Shown here piece by piece: positions 45,037 to 54,915 of a stretch of 64,000 bases of DNA. Within the stretch, counting starts at the first letter, position 1. Each line of letters starts with the position of its first letter. Position numbers and translations under genes: made by a program. The DNA is from Saprospiraceae bacterium (lineage in GTDB: Bacteria; Bacteroidota; Bacteroidia; Chitinophagales; Saprospiraceae): positions 1-64,000 of the forward strand of contig JAWKLJ010000003.1 of assembly GCA_041392805.1 (NCBI GenBank). The letters run 5' to 3'. Under the pieces are notes generated by a model. That model had not been told where the DNA came from. It worked only from the letters and a program-made list of their open reading frames with translations, and did no database searches.

Positions 45037-45807
45037 ATGAGTACAAACAAGAATCTACAGACCATCATCGAGCAGGTAGCAAGTGGAGATCAAGATGCAA
45101 ATGGAGACCTTTTCAAGTTACTCGGAAAAGACCATCAGGTCACCCAAGAATGCTACCAAAAAATTGAAAGTCATTGTGTACGCGCTTACCAGGTCGATCC
45201 CGGCCGAGTAGAAGACGCCTTTATGCAAGTTTGGGAAAACTTATCCAAAGCCATTCGGCAGGGCAACTCTTTTGGCTATCAAGAATCTCAGCTCTGCAGC
45301 TATCTCATGCAGGCCTGCAAGCGCCATTTATTAAAAGAAATCACGAAGTCCAGGCTAGACTATGATCGTCTTCCCCTACCCCATCAGATCGAAGCAGATG
45401 CCGTATCGATCTCATTAGGAGAAGCCATTGATGATGCCCTAATAGAAATGGGAGAAAGCTGTAGCCCCACCTTACCGACCTACTTTAGAACCGCCTACAA
45501 TAAAAAACTTGAAAAGCAGATTCCTTTAGCCTGTATCCTACGATTCTTTGGCTTTGTTCGACAATCCGCCAGTGGAGAAGCGCTCCTCCAATTCGAGATC
45601 ATACTAGAAAAATCCGTCCATCAACTCGACTCCTCTTGTAAATACCTACTGCAGCAATTTTACACCAAAAGCCAGTCCCTACAGCATCTAGCCAAAAAGT
45701 TTGGGGTATCTTATGGAAGTGCCAAGAATAAACGGAAAAACTGCATGGAAAAATGTCAGCGGCTAGCCTTACGATCCCTTAAAAAACATTACTCATCCCT
45801 AAGCTAA
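45037..45807 (+). CDS. Sigma-70-family factor, ECF-like (256 aa)
   Basis: Region 2 is visible as VEDAFMQVWENLSKAIRQ and LCSYLMQACKRHLLKEI (about residues 63-108), and region 4 as LDSSCKYLLQQFYTKSQSL then HLAKKFGVSYGSAKNKRKNC near the C-terminus. A longer than usual linker (residues 120-190, AIDDALIEMGESCSPTLPTY) separates them. It begins a two-gene operon with the anti-sigma gene (9-bp gap). A variant that couples membrane sensing to transcription is expected. The convergent gene is the TPR-CHAT protease. Confidence 0.75.
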   Translation: MSTNKNLQTIIEQVASGDQDANGDLFKLLGKDHQVTQECYQKIESHCVRAYQVDPGRVEDAFMQVWENLSKAIRQGNSFGYQESQLCSYLMQACKRHLLKEITKSRLDYDRLPLPHQIEADAVSISLGEAIDDALIEMGESCSPTLPTYFRTAYNKKLEKQIPLACILRFFGFVRQSASGEALLQFEIILEKSVHQLDSSCKYLLQQFYTKSQSLQHLAKKFGVSYGSAKNKRKNCMEKCQRLALRSLKKHYSSLS

Positions 45808-45816
45808 ATCAAACCC

Positions 45817-46539
45817 GTGAAAGACAATATATTCGATCTCATAGACCAATACGCAAACGGTGAACTCAACGAAAGACAGTCCACCGAAGTAGAAGCCAAA
45901 ATCAAGTCTGATCCCGAGTACAAGCGGCTATGGGATTATCATCAGACCCTACGCAGCGCCATCAGCCATTCCAAATTGACAGCCGAAGCCCAAGCCCCGA
46001 ACGTAAGTCGCCAAAGTAGTTCTAAGGAGCCTCGTCAATTGTGGATAAAACGAGCAGCTGCCGCCTCAGTTATCGCACTGATCGGCCTACTGCTCTACCT
46101 TTTCCTACCAAGAATCGACGACGGTGCCCTAGTCAAAAAAGACCCAGAATGGGAAAGCCCCACAACAGATGAAGAGGAAGGCATAATTGGATCCTCAGGA
46201 AATCGGCTCAAGCAAGAAATCACCTATACGGAGCTACAGATCGAGAACGAGAAGATAGCAGCACAAAAAAGCACAAGGAGAACCATTACCATCATAGTCG
46301 CCGAAGAAAAAAATACAGTTTATCAGCTCAATGAAAATGGCTTAGAACTCCAAACTAGCAAGTCTACCCTGAAGCAAGTCGAAGCCCCGCATTGGGTATT
46401 ATTGCAAAAAGGCTCTGAGGAGCAACAGTATCTCCGATGGCAAGGAAAATGGTATCTAATCTCCTATAGGGAAGAAATACAAGCCCTAGAAGAAATACAA
46501 GACGCTAGTCTACTACCATATTTAGAAAAAGTGGAATAG
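45817..46539 (+). CDS. Anti-sigma factor, single TM (240 aa)
   Basis: GTG 45817 starts MKDNIFDLIDQYANGELNER, the zinc-finger-less anti-sigma N-terminal helix type (DLID.Y..GEL...Q..EVE..I..DPEY). A single TM follows (AAASVIALIGLLLYLFL, about residues 80-97), so the N-terminal region binds sigma in the cytoplasm and the Glu/Lys-rich C-terminus faces outside. It lies 9 bp after the sigma gene and its stop is 4 bp from the convergent TPR-CHAT stop. Confidence 0.75.
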   Translation: MKDNIFDLIDQYANGELNERQSTEVEAKIKSDPEYKRLWDYHQTLRSAISHSKLTAEAQAPNVSRQSSSKEPRQLWIKRAAAASVIALIGLLLYLFLPRIDDGALVKKDPEWESPTTDEEEGIIGSSGNRLKQEITYTELQIENEKIAAQKSTRRTITIIVAEEKNTVYQLNENGLELQTSKSTLKQVEAPHWVLLQKGSEEQQYLRWQGKWYLISYREEIQALEEIQDASLLPYLEKVE

Positions 46540-46543
46540 CCGA

Positions 46544-49500
46544 TCACTCGATCAGTACAAAGCCCGCCCAGTAGTAGGGATGCGGATATTTTTCTTGCAA
46601 AGCCGATTGAGCCTTATGGAAGGCCTCATGGATAGTCATTTCTTCAGCAAGCCACAAACGGTAAAAATGTTCCATAAACTCTACCGTATGATGACTATCG
46701 GAAATCGTCCAAAGCGTAGCAATCAGGTAGTCAGCACCAGCCATTCTAAAGGTTCTTTGCAAACCAAACACCCCTTCCGTGCCGATGATATCCCCCAAGG
46801 CCGTTTCGCAAGCAGACAAAACTACCAACACAGTATTTTGCAGATTACTGTTAGAAATTTCGCGAGCAGTAAGAATACCATTTTCATTTTCCGGAATAGA
46901 ATCCGTATTCAACCAAACCCGGTTTGCACCTGCCAGTACCAATCCCGAGCGCAGCAAAGGATCAGCCGCATGCTGAAAATAGTTAGATTTATCAATGATT
47001 GGATTCTCATCTTGGATCTCTTCAGAGAACGAAAAGCCGTGCGTAGCCAAGTGCAAGATATGCGGAGCATTCCCAGCAGCCCCCATCCCATGAAAGGATT
47101 CTTCCGTAGCCACTAAGCCCTGCAAAGTAGTCGTTTCAATAGCATTGGCCTGAAAAAGCTGTGCAAGTCGATTCAACTCAAGCAAAGAATTGGGAAGATG
47201 TCCCCAACCAGCCCCACGCGTAACACGCTTTCGAGATCTTCTTCGTTTCTTCTTTTTTCGGCCTCGAACACCACGTTTGCCATCTACTTTTCCTGCACCA
47301 TAGTCCACCCCACCGTAGATTCTAGCAGAAGTCGGCCTTTGAGGCTTCAAGCCTCTATTCTTTAATAAATTCCTACCACTACTGATGTATTGTAGCTGGT
47401 AGTTTTCCATCAATGGATTCCCCTTCGAATCAGGAATAGCCGCAAAGGTAAGGCGATGCAGCAATCCAGCAGGCGCATAATAAATCTTAGTCGGCGCCTC
47501 GATAAGCTGTTCTATCGGTTTCCAAAGCAAATCATACAAACGCTTTGAGTAGAGCGATTTGATCTTCTTCTTTTGGCTAGGAAAAGGCCGAAGCAACAAG
47601 GTCTCTAGATCCTTTTCCTCAAAAAGCGGCACCATTTTCGGGGAGGCCCAGTCCTTTCTGTTGAGCAAGGCGCAGTAAATGATACTATCAGACCATTGCT
47701 CATCTCGATAGAATTGAAAATGCAGGAATTCGACGGCAACTTCCTCATCTCGCAGTACCGACTGGACCTCTCGCCAGCTAGTAGTCCGTTGAAAGGGGTA
47801 TGGAACCCGGGTAGCTTGCGTAAGATCTTCATCTAGCTGCTCCAGTCGTCTTTCCAGGCTATCCAGACCTGCCCGCTTTTCAAGCGGGCGCTCATAGCGT
47901 TTGTTCAGTATTCTCTTAAGCCGCAGCCATTCCGAATAATTTGCTTTAAGGCTAGCATCTTTCGAAGCCGTAATCTCCTGAATAAATGCGCGATTGCTAT
48001 CCATCAGTAGGCCTTTCAGCAACAAGGAAACATCATAGAGCAATCCAGCCGCGGCAGGCACGTTATTATACAACTCATAGAGCTCCGACGAAAAAATCGT
48101 CAATTCTCGGCTGATGGAACGCACAAATTTGGCACGACCAGCCTCACTCAAGACATCGAAGTTTCGATTGATATTTACTTGTGTCGCCCTAATATACTCC
48201 TCAAAAAAGGGCAGCGCCTCCTGATAACGCTCGAAACTACAATACAGAGAACCCAGCCCTCTCACATAAACATTATACGCGCCAGAAGTACCAATACGTT
48301 CCCGGTAACCCGCAACTACTCTTTCAAATTTATCCAGTGCAGCAGTCAAATCCTTCCTCCGGTAGTCTATGACCGCCAAAGTATGGAGGTCTTCGAAGTA
48401 GCTTGAATGATGGGCACCAAAGAGGTGTTCCCGGATGCCAATGCCTCGAGCCTGTGCAGCTTCTGCCTCATCATACTTCATCAAATCGATATAGAGGTTG
48501 GCCAAATTATGCAGCGCGATGGCCATCGTAGAAGAAGTATCCAAATTGTTACGTTGGAGCAACTCAATCTGTCTCTTGAAAAAGGGGATAGCCTCTTGGT
48601 ATTTCTTTGTGTACTTATAATACAGTCCCAAATCCCCAACCACACTAGAAAAATACGGATTGAGGGTATCCTGCTTTGCCTCATAGATCGAACGCGCCTT
48701 ATCTAACCATTCCTTGGCCCGTTCATAGTCTCTAAAATCCAGATATAGTCCTCCCAATTTAAAAGCCTGGATAGCATACTGCGGTTGATCCGTACCATAT
48801 ACCTTACCCATTACTTCCAAACTAGACTTCCTCAGCAAGATGGCCTTATCCTCGCGTCCCATGGCAGAATTCAGATCCGCGGCCAGCCCTTGCAGTTCAG
48901 CGAGTTTAGAGTGCTTCGCTCCATAAAATATCTCGGCCTTCATTAACATCTTCCGATAATAGGTTTCTGCCTCCTCATATCTCCCCATCCGCTCATACAC
49001 GGAACCCACCTTTTCCAGGGCATCAATATAATCCCTACCCATAGAGTCCGTAAGGGCAGTGAGCTCCAAACTTTCCTGCAAATAGGGCAAAGCCTTGTTG
49101 TATTTTCCTCGGTTGTTATAGATCGCCCCAATATTCCGAATACAAGCGGCATATCTAATATCCCCGGGGCCATCGCTTTCCCGCTTCCAGATCGCTGCTG
49201 CTTTCTTCAAGTAGAAAATAGAAGAATCAATCTTTTGCAAATAAAAATAGTTGACGCCCAGATTATTGATACAAACCGCAGCATGGAGGCTAGAATCCCC
49301 CATAATCCGGCTACGGATTTGCAAGGACTCCTGATAGAGTTGCTGTGCTTGGCGATAATCACTGAAGCGCTGTCGATTTTGGGCCATACCCAATAAGTAG
49401 GTAGAGTACGGATAATAGTCAGAAATAGATTCTCCCAGAAAGCTATTCAACACCTCAATAACTTCCTGATACTGCGCAAACTGTTCTTTGTACATCTCCA

Positions 49501-49744
49501 GTCTGCCCAAGACTTCCGCTCTGCTCGAAAGCAGATCTACATAAACCGTATCCTCTACCCCCACCTGCTGCTGATAGCTTTCGATGGCTTCAGTAGCAAA
49601 AGTCAGAGCTTCCTCGTACTTACGATCCCCATAATTCTTGGCGCCTAGGCTATCCAAGCTTTGCCAGCTTTGGCCCGCAAGAGTGAACGTGGTCAGAAAT
49701 AAATATGTCAGCACCGTGGCAAATGGAGGTGGTAAGGTAGTCAT
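46544..49744 (-). CDS. Secreted TPR-CHAT protease (1066 aa)
   Basis: A signal peptide (ATVLTYLFLTTFTLAGQ) is followed by about 11 TPR units to residue ~520 (YEEALTFATEAIESYQQ, LPYLQESLELTALTDS, IALHNLANLYIDLMKYDEAEA). The C-terminal CHAT domain has His about 902 in LHLATHGFSFS and Cys about 979 in LSACETALGDIIG, plus the PYYWAGFVLIE ending. A basic low-complexity stretch (RKKKKRRRSRKRVTRG, about 828-845) lies just before the CHAT core. The catalytic dyad is complete. Unlike the CHAT-nSTAND protein, this one is outside the cytoplasm. A -7-like TAGGTTTG at 49794-49801 sits next to an IS insertion. Confidence 0.88.
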   Translation of the reverse strand: MTTLPPPFATVLTYLFLTTFTLAGQSWQSLDSLGAKNYGDRKYEEALTFATEAIESYQQQVGVEDTVYVDLLSSRAEVLGRLEMYKEQFAQYQEVIEVLNSFLGESISDYYPYSTYLLGMAQNRQRFSDYRQAQQLYQESLQIRSRIMGDSSLHAAVCINNLGVNYFYLQKIDSSIFYLKKAAAIWKRESDGPGDIRYAACIRNIGAIYNNRGKYNKALPYLQESLELTALTDSMGRDYIDALEKVGSVYERMGRYEEAETYYRKMLMKAEIFYGAKHSKLAELQGLAADLNSAMGREDKAILLRKSSLEVMGKVYGTDQPQYAIQAFKLGGLYLDFRDYERAKEWLDKARSIYEAKQDTLNPYFSSVVGDLGLYYKYTKKYQEAIPFFKRQIELLQRNNLDTSSTMAIALHNLANLYIDLMKYDEAEAAQARGIGIREHLFGAHHSSYFEDLHTLAVIDYRRKDLTAALDKFERVVAGYRERIGTSGAYNVYVRGLGSLYCSFERYQEALPFFEEYIRATQVNINRNFDVLSEAGRAKFVRSISRELTIFSSELYELYNNVPAAAGLLYDVSLLLKGLLMDSNRAFIQEITASKDASLKANYSEWLRLKRILNKRYERPLEKRAGLDSLERRLEQLDEDLTQATRVPYPFQRTTSWREVQSVLRDEEVAVEFLHFQFYRDEQWSDSIIYCALLNRKDWASPKMVPLFEEKDLETLLLRPFPSQKKKIKSLYSKRLYDLLWKPIEQLIEAPTKIYYAPAGLLHRLTFAAIPDSKGNPLMENYQLQYISSGRNLLKNRGLKPQRPTSARIYGGVDYGAGKVDGKRGVRGRKKKKRRRSRKRVTRGAGWGHLPNSLLELNRLAQLFQANAIETTTLQGLVATEESFHGMGAAGNAPHILHLATHGFSFSEEIQDENPIIDKSNYFQHAADPLLRSGLVLAGANRVWLNTDSIPENENGILTAREISNSNLQNTVLVVLSACETALGDIIGTEGVFGLQRTFRMAGADYLIATLWTISDSHHTVEFMEHFYRLWLAEEMTIHEAFHKAQSALQEKYPHPYYWAGFVLIE

Positions 49745-49811
49745 TGCGTAGATTATCGGTTTCGTAATTAGAGCATTTGGAATAAGGCGTATTCAAACCT
49801 AAGCATTTTAA

Positions 49812-50350
49812 GAGCATGTTTGGAGGTAAAAAATACTAAAAATGGAAGTCAGTTTGTAACTTGAAAATTCACGACAAATTTCAAGTTATGATAATTCAAT
49901 ATGTAGAATTAACTGACTTCCAGTGGGAAGTTATAGAGGATTTATTTCCTGAGCAAGAAAAATGCATACTGAGTTTAAGAAAAGTACTGGATGATATTTT
50001 GTGGCTAGCACGAACAGGTACCCAGTGGCGAAATTTAGACAGTAAATTTCCAAAATGGACAGCGGTGTATCACCATTTTAGGAAATGGAAAAATGACGGT
50101 CGTTTCGAAAAGATGAATCAACGGCTAAATGAAATTGAACGTTATAGTGAGGATAAGGAAGAATCACCATCCGCCTTATGTGTTGATAGTCAAAGCGTTA
50201 AGATTAGTTCTTTTATAAGTTTAGATACTGGATACGACGGAGGAAAGAAAATTAAGGGCCGCAAACGACATATAGCTACCGATACGATGGGATTGATTAT
50301 AGGAGCTGTTACAATGCCTTTTCCTGCTTCTCTGACAATTTATGCGGGCA
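49812..50350 (+). mobile_element. IS5-family insertion sequence, right end lost
   Basis: The left end GAGCATGTTTGGAGGT begins at 49812, preceded by TAA (49809-49811), a TNA-type target. The transposase is inside. No matching right repeat is found downstream, so the element is deleted at about 50330-50350. Its terminal repeat equals that of MITE A over 16 bp. Confidence 0.75.
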
Positions 50351-50355
50351 AGTGA
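49888..50355 (+). pseudogene. IS5-family transposase, truncated (155 aa)
   Basis: ATG 49888 starts MIIQYVELTDFQWEVIEDLF, the usual IS5/IS1031-type opening. WLARTGTQWRNLDSKFPKW and the first DDE Asp in ALCVDSQSVKIS (about residue 103) follow, then GRKRHIATDTMGLI, where intact proteins continue with a further domain. The frame ends in unrelated residues (PFPASLTIYAGK). The C-terminal half with the remaining catalytic residues is missing, so it is inactive. Confidence 0.8.
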
Positions 50356-50375
50356 AAGTGAACGACTAAGGGGTC

Positions 50376-51038
50376 CTAAGCATTTTTAAACTCCCCTCCT
50401 TCCTCAATTGACCGGATCACCTCAAGTACCTCTTCTTCCGAAAGACCCGTCAATTCGCCTAACAAGCTTATCGAAAGACCAGCATTTAAACCTTTTTTTA
50501 TGACTTCTTTTTTTGTCTGCTCAATACCTTTTTCAATGCCCTGTTCCATACCCTGCTTAATGCCTTTTTCAATGCCTTGAATAACGCCTTCCTGAATTAA
50601 CATATCATAAGAACTCATGGTCATTTTTTTAGTTTCTCCGGATAGTGTCATAGCTAACTGATATAAGTCTGTTCCACTAAGTTCGGTATTTTGTAAGAAA
50701 TAAACAATCATCCCCTCGAATAAGTTTCTTTTTGCCCGGTCGTGAATTTGGTTCTCAATGCCGATAAAAATCCTGGCATAATATTGTTGTGGGAACTGCC
50801 GGATATGCTTCATTAACAACAGAATATTACTCAGCAACAGGGCTTTTAGAGCCAAAATCTCCCCATCCTCTATTTGATTGATGTCTGTCAGAAGATACTC
50901 AAAATCAGGAACATAGGCATGCAGCATCGGATTAAGGGCTTTAAAGTAGCTATGAAACGGACGCGACTTCCATTCCTGTTCGCCCTGATACACCACAATA
51001 GGGATGTACGTACAACTGTGGGCTGTATTTGACCCCAT
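50376..51038 (-). pseudogene. Rpn/PD-(D/E)XK recombination-promoting nuclease family, N-terminus lost (220 aa)
   Basis: Residues from YIPIVVYQGEQEW on match the second half of Rpn-type (PDDEXK transposase-like) proteins: FEYLLTDINQIED, ALLLSNILLLMKHI, then a charged repeat GIEKGIKQGMEQGIEKGIEQ and a C-terminal helix. The nuclease motif lies in the missing first ~100 residues; an in-frame stop lies just upstream of the first Met. Another frame overlapping 50888-51244 does not supply it. Decay at the junction with the truncated IS is likely. Confidence 0.65.
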
Positions 51039-51866
51039 CCATAAACTGCCCTTTTTCTTTTACCAAAGGGGCCGCGATCATCGGGGGCCCAAAAGCCTAC
51101 TGGAACGTTTTGCAGGTGTACTGCAATGCGATGAGATGTACTCAATGGTATCCATGACCATAAAGTCAGTCGACTACACGAACTCATGCCACAGAACTGG
51201 AAACCTATTGCTGAGTAATTAGGACGTATCGCCACACGGCGCAAAGATAATGCTTCTTCGCTCTAGGGACAAGATGACCTTGGTGGTAGGCTTACCTTTG
51301 AACATACTCCCGAAGATGGAGTAATTGCCTCTCCGGATCCTGCCCTTTATCAAAAGTAGATACTCGAGCATAAATGGCAGCCCGTTTTTTTTATTGCTTT
51401 CGCCATATCATAAAGGTACTCCTTTTTGATAACTAAATCTATCACCTACAAACTGTTGATTTATAAAGGGTATTGAAGTCCGTTTTCCGACACCCTTTTT
51501 GATAACCTGATTTACAAAAAATGGCCTTAAAGATGGATCTCTCAAAATAATGGTGAGTTTAATTTGACTGTTCCCAGTAAACACCTGCATTTTATGTCCG
51601 CAGGATATAAGCCACAAAAGCGGGTCGACTCAATAGAGGTCTGGTTTGGTTGGAAGTTTAGGAAACCGAGTTTTTTTCTGGGCTCAAATAGGGTGCCGCA
51701 AATGGCGAAAGGTATAAGCAGTTTTTTGTAAAGGTCTTTGGGGGATCAGAATATTGAGTAATTTAGAATCAAATTTTCGCCTTACATTAGGAAATAACCT
51801 GCTATATAGCGAGTTATACAGGCGGTTACCTGCAATATTCAACAACAGTTAAAAAAACTAATATAG
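51039..51866. other. About 830 bp without a supported gene
   Basis: Mixed composition. Short frames (for example 51408-51617 minus) show no recognisable domain. It probably contains further remnants of the Rpn/IS junction. Just before the next gene there are GTTATACAGGCGG-like sequences that I considered and rejected as a recombination site. Confidence 0.4.
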
Positions 51867-52721
51867 ATGCGTAAAAATAGTCTAGATTGGAAGGAATACG
51901 AAGCTATAACCAAATACATCTATGAAACGTTGGGTAAGGAATTTGGCGTTACAATTTTAGGCTATGGAAATAACTGCAAAGTACTTGGGAAATCAGGTAA
52001 TTTTCATCAAATTGACGTTTTGACCATGCAACCTAACGGAGTGCATCAGATACGGACTGCAATTGAATGTAAATACTTAAAGAAGAAAATAACTAAAGAT
52101 ACCGTTATGAAAGTATTAAGTATTATTCAAGATGCTCAAATCGATAAAGGTATTATAGTTTCAAAAAGTGGATTTACTAAAGATGCTGGTAATTATGCGC
52201 GAGAATATAATATTGGCCTTGTTGAGTTAAGAGAAGCAGAAGAAAAAGACTTTCTCGAAAATCCTAAAGAAATCCATATCGGGGATATACTAATAAAAAG
52301 CAAAATACTTATAACCCGACCACAAATATTAAATATAGACATTGGGAATGATCAAAGTATAGCAATCAGAGATGAGTGGGACTATTATAAATATTCAGTA
52401 ATATTAGAGAACAAGACTGAAATTCCTTTATTAAAATATGTGAACAAATTTAGAAATGAAGTAAATCGCCGAAATAAAAAAAACGAAAAAATCACCAAGC
52501 AATTTGAAATTCCAAACGCAATTCTTTTTAATAAACACTCTAGAATATCTGTGGAAATTGACCAAATTACATTAACAGGACAGTTAATAGAAATTGATGC
52601 TAGCCAAAATCTAAACCTTAGGTTGGTAGATCAGGTTTGGTTAATAATGAAATCAATATTTGAAGAAAGGATATTTACATTTTCAGAGAGTGGTTTGATT
52701 GTGGAGCGTAAAAGAAAATAA
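51867..52721 (+). CDS. Mrr-like restriction endonuclease (284 aa)
   Basis: A PD-(D/E)XK core is visible: Asp50 in FHQIDVLTM, Glu67 and Lys69 in TAIECKYLKKK, with a following strand KGIIVSKSGFTKDAGNYA and LVELREAEE. This is the Mrr_cat arrangement. The C-terminal half (residues 130-284) is a distinct beta-rich region (ILITRPQILNIDIG, SVEIDQITLTGQLIEI) perhaps for DNA or modification recognition. It is AT-rich compared with neighbours, suggesting transfer. No methylase is next to it, so a modification-dependent (type IV-like) or self-standing nuclease is more likely. Confidence 0.75.
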   Translation: MRKNSLDWKEYEAITKYIYETLGKEFGVTILGYGNNCKVLGKSGNFHQIDVLTMQPNGVHQIRTAIECKYLKKKITKDTVMKVLSIIQDAQIDKGIIVSKSGFTKDAGNYAREYNIGLVELREAEEKDFLENPKEIHIGDILIKSKILITRPQILNIDIGNDQSIAIRDEWDYYKYSVILENKTEIPLLKYVNKFRNEVNRRNKKNEKITKQFEIPNAILFNKHSRISVEIDQITLTGQLIEIDASQNLNLRLVDQVWLIMKSIFEERIFTFSESGLIVERKRK

Positions 52722-52992
52722 TACCGCAGGTAATAAGTAAGAGCGAAAGTCGGCTAACAGCCAAGACTTTACGCTGTAGTGTTGCACGAAACTGGGGCCA
52801 ATAGCAAACCACAGAATTTCAAGATAGTCTGAATGATAACGTTCCAGCCAATTCACTGGCTGGAAAACTAAATTATTCAGGTCGGGTTAATGTTGTTGGA
52901 AAGAAAAGGAGGAAGCACCTTTTTTCATTCAAGTAATTGCCCTTAATACTTTTTCGCCTTCTGCTGTACAAAATGCGAAAGGATGACAAATT

Positions 52993-53277
52993 CTAAAGTA
53001 TGATAAGATCGGGATGCTCTAAGGCTTTTTGATAGGCTTTTGAGTATTCCTCTTCACTAATAGCAATCCCGACTTCGTATGTACACCATGTTCCTGTCAG
53101 ACAAGAAGTATCGTTGTGCTCCACCATAATCATAGGCGTGTCATTAAGAAAATTTATCACAACTTGAAACCCTTGTTCCGTTTTACCTTCACCTCCGTAC
53201 ACTTCGTAGTAGTGATAAATCCCATCTTCCTGGTGTCTTTTGAACCAAGCTTTTTTGCAAACAGGCTTTGTTTTCAT
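52993..53277 (-). CDS. Unknown small protein (94 aa)
   Basis: ATG 53277 opens MKTKPVCKKAWFKRHQED; beta-strand-like FQVVINFLNDTPMIMVEHND and a helical C-terminus (SKAYQKALEHPDLII) follow. Three cysteines are present. No signal peptide or family is evident. It stands alone in an AT-rich stretch. Confidence 0.5.
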   Translation of the reverse strand: MKTKPVCKKAWFKRHQEDGIYHYYEVYGGEGKTEQGFQVVINFLNDTPMIMVEHNDTSCLTGTWCTYEVGIAISEEEYSKAYQKALEHPDLIIL

Positions 53278-53283
53278 GAACAT

Positions 53284-53924
53284 TTTTCATGTGTGATGAT
53301 ACTTCCCCAGTATTGTAAAATAACAAAAACTTCCAGTATAGAACAAGCAAACGCAATGGCTATTTTCAGCTTATGTACCGCAAATTAGGAAAGCCCCCTA
53401 CCCTGCTGAGTTCTTTTGGTTGCCTGTTAGCTACACACTATGAATTATCGTGGGTAACTCTTTGACGGATTTACCATGTAAAGCGGCAAACTGTATAGCA
53501 ATATAGAATTAGGTTTCACTTTTACTATAAGTAAAACCTAGAGCCATTTATCTGTACAAGCGATTTATTTATCCAGATGCAGACAAAGAAAGATTAGCGT
53601 ATCTAAAATATGCAGTACTAGTAATTAGGGCTATGTAACTTACCCTAAGTTCTAATCTCCCAAAAGGTAAGCGTCAAAGATAATGATTATGTGTTTCCTG
53701 AATGCGGCACTCTTTCAATCCATTAAGCTTTACAAATCCTTAGGTCTGGTTATCTATCATGAAAATTCTGACTTTCAGTGTCATTTAAATAGCATTTTGC
53801 CCAAAGGCGCCCTATCTTCACCACCTCAAAAGTATCAATAAGTTTAGGTTAGAGGAAGTACCAAAAAATACTTCCTCTTCTTTTGGTGGCCAGGGGGAGG
53901 AGCCCAAGCCCCTCCCCCACCCTA
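53284..53924. other. AT-rich gap without a supported gene
   Basis: About 640 bases with scattered stop codons in all frames and no hairpins of note. Around 53866-53882 a short T/C-rich stretch precedes the Pro-rich end of the next minus-strand gene. Confidence 0.4.
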
Positions 53925-54527
53925 TCAAGCAGCCAAAACCTTAGTCTCAGCTGCCTCTTCCAGGCCTTCCCTCTGCGGCGGACAATAATTTTGACTCAAA
54001 GAAACATTAACATTCTCCGTCAGGGTATCCTCCCGATAAATGGCATCCAGGGCATTGACAATGGCTTCCAGGGCTTCCGCTTCTTTCTGTTTCAATACCT
54101 CATAGCTAAAGGAAGCCAGGTAATAAGAACCATGTTGGTTGGTGCGCTGCTCCGGTTTGACGGTAAGCTTTACTTGGGTGAAGTTGACCCGGTCATAGTG
54201 CATGTCGGCAAAGGTGAGGCGGAGGTTGTCGACGCTATAGCCATGAAAGAGAACGCTGCACACTTGGCCAATCTGATTGATGAAATAGAATTCTACCCAT
54301 TTGCGGTGATCATAGCCGAGTATTTCCGCTGAAAACAAACGGTAGGCAATCGGAATAAAGCTGAAGGCCTCCCCCTTGTTGGTGAGTTTGGTCTCTCCTC
54401 TGAAGCTAAGGGAGCCGCCTTTGGCATCGAAGCGGTAAGCGCGTGGGGCGCCTTTGAGGTATTGGATTTCTTTGAAGGCCTGGATTTGGGCAATGGTTGT
54501 TGTGGGTTGGAAATTTGGATTTTGCAT
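53925..54527 (-). CDS. Unknown beta-rich protein (200 aa)
   Basis: ATG 54527 (MQNPNFQPTTTIAQIQAF) is preferred over the longer frame, whose extra 23 residues look random. The body is beta-rich: YLKGAPRAYRFDAKGGSLSF, FIPIAYRLFSAEILGYDHRK, RLTFADMHYDRVNFTQVKLT. A C-terminal helix and an acidic tail (EGLEEAAETKVL) finish it. It is not a family I recognise; from position it may be a plasmid accessory or DNA-annealing type protein, purely a guess. Confidence 0.55.
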   Translation of the reverse strand: MQNPNFQPTTTIAQIQAFKEIQYLKGAPRAYRFDAKGGSLSFRGETKLTNKGEAFSFIPIAYRLFSAEILGYDHRKWVEFYFINQIGQVCSVLFHGYSVDNLRLTFADMHYDRVNFTQVKLTVKPEQRTNQHGSYYLASFSYEVLKQKEAEALEAIVNALDAIYREDTLTENVNVSLSQNYCPPQREGLEEAAETKVLAA

Positions 54528-54724
54528 GTGTTGTGATTTATAAAAGTGATGAATAAAGTATTGAAAGAGGGAATGCCTGATTTGGGGATTTTTCAAGTAT
54601 TGAAGTGCTTCGTTTTGAAGAAGCTTCTACTTTCTTTATCAGCAGCAAATAATTTCCCTGCGCTTTATTATGCACAGCATCAAGCCGGCTTAGCTGCCGT
54701 AGGTCTTACGCGGATGCTTGGCCA

Positions 54725-54870
54725 CAAAATTTGCTTTTCCACCTTTTCACGGGAAAAGGTGGAGCCAAAACCGCCGCCTGACGCATATTCTGCCTTCGGA
54801 CGACGAAGTCACCTTGGATTGTCCTTCGGCAGACGAAGTCGGCTAATGGCGGAGTCCCTCTCCGCCGAGT
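54725..54870. repeat. Diverged repeat R, copy 1
   Basis: Begins AAAATTTGCTTTTCCACCTT and contains the strong hairpin CCACCTTTTC/GAAAAGGTGG. It ends CGGCTAATGGCGGAGTCC. A second, more degenerate copy at 55877-55976 shares both ends (TTGCTTTTCCACCTTTT...GCTAATGGCTGAGTCC). Confidence 0.5.
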
Positions 54871-54915
54871 CCTTCTTCGTCCTAAAGAAGCCAGGACTCG
54901 GCCACTAGAAGACAA

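Noticed and set aside
51790..52790. Integron attC-like boundaries around the Mrr-like gene (GTTATACAGG before it and GGCTAACAGCC after it)
   Set aside because: They do not satisfy the GTTRRRY/RYYYAAC core consensus and no paired inner arms or integrase are seen.
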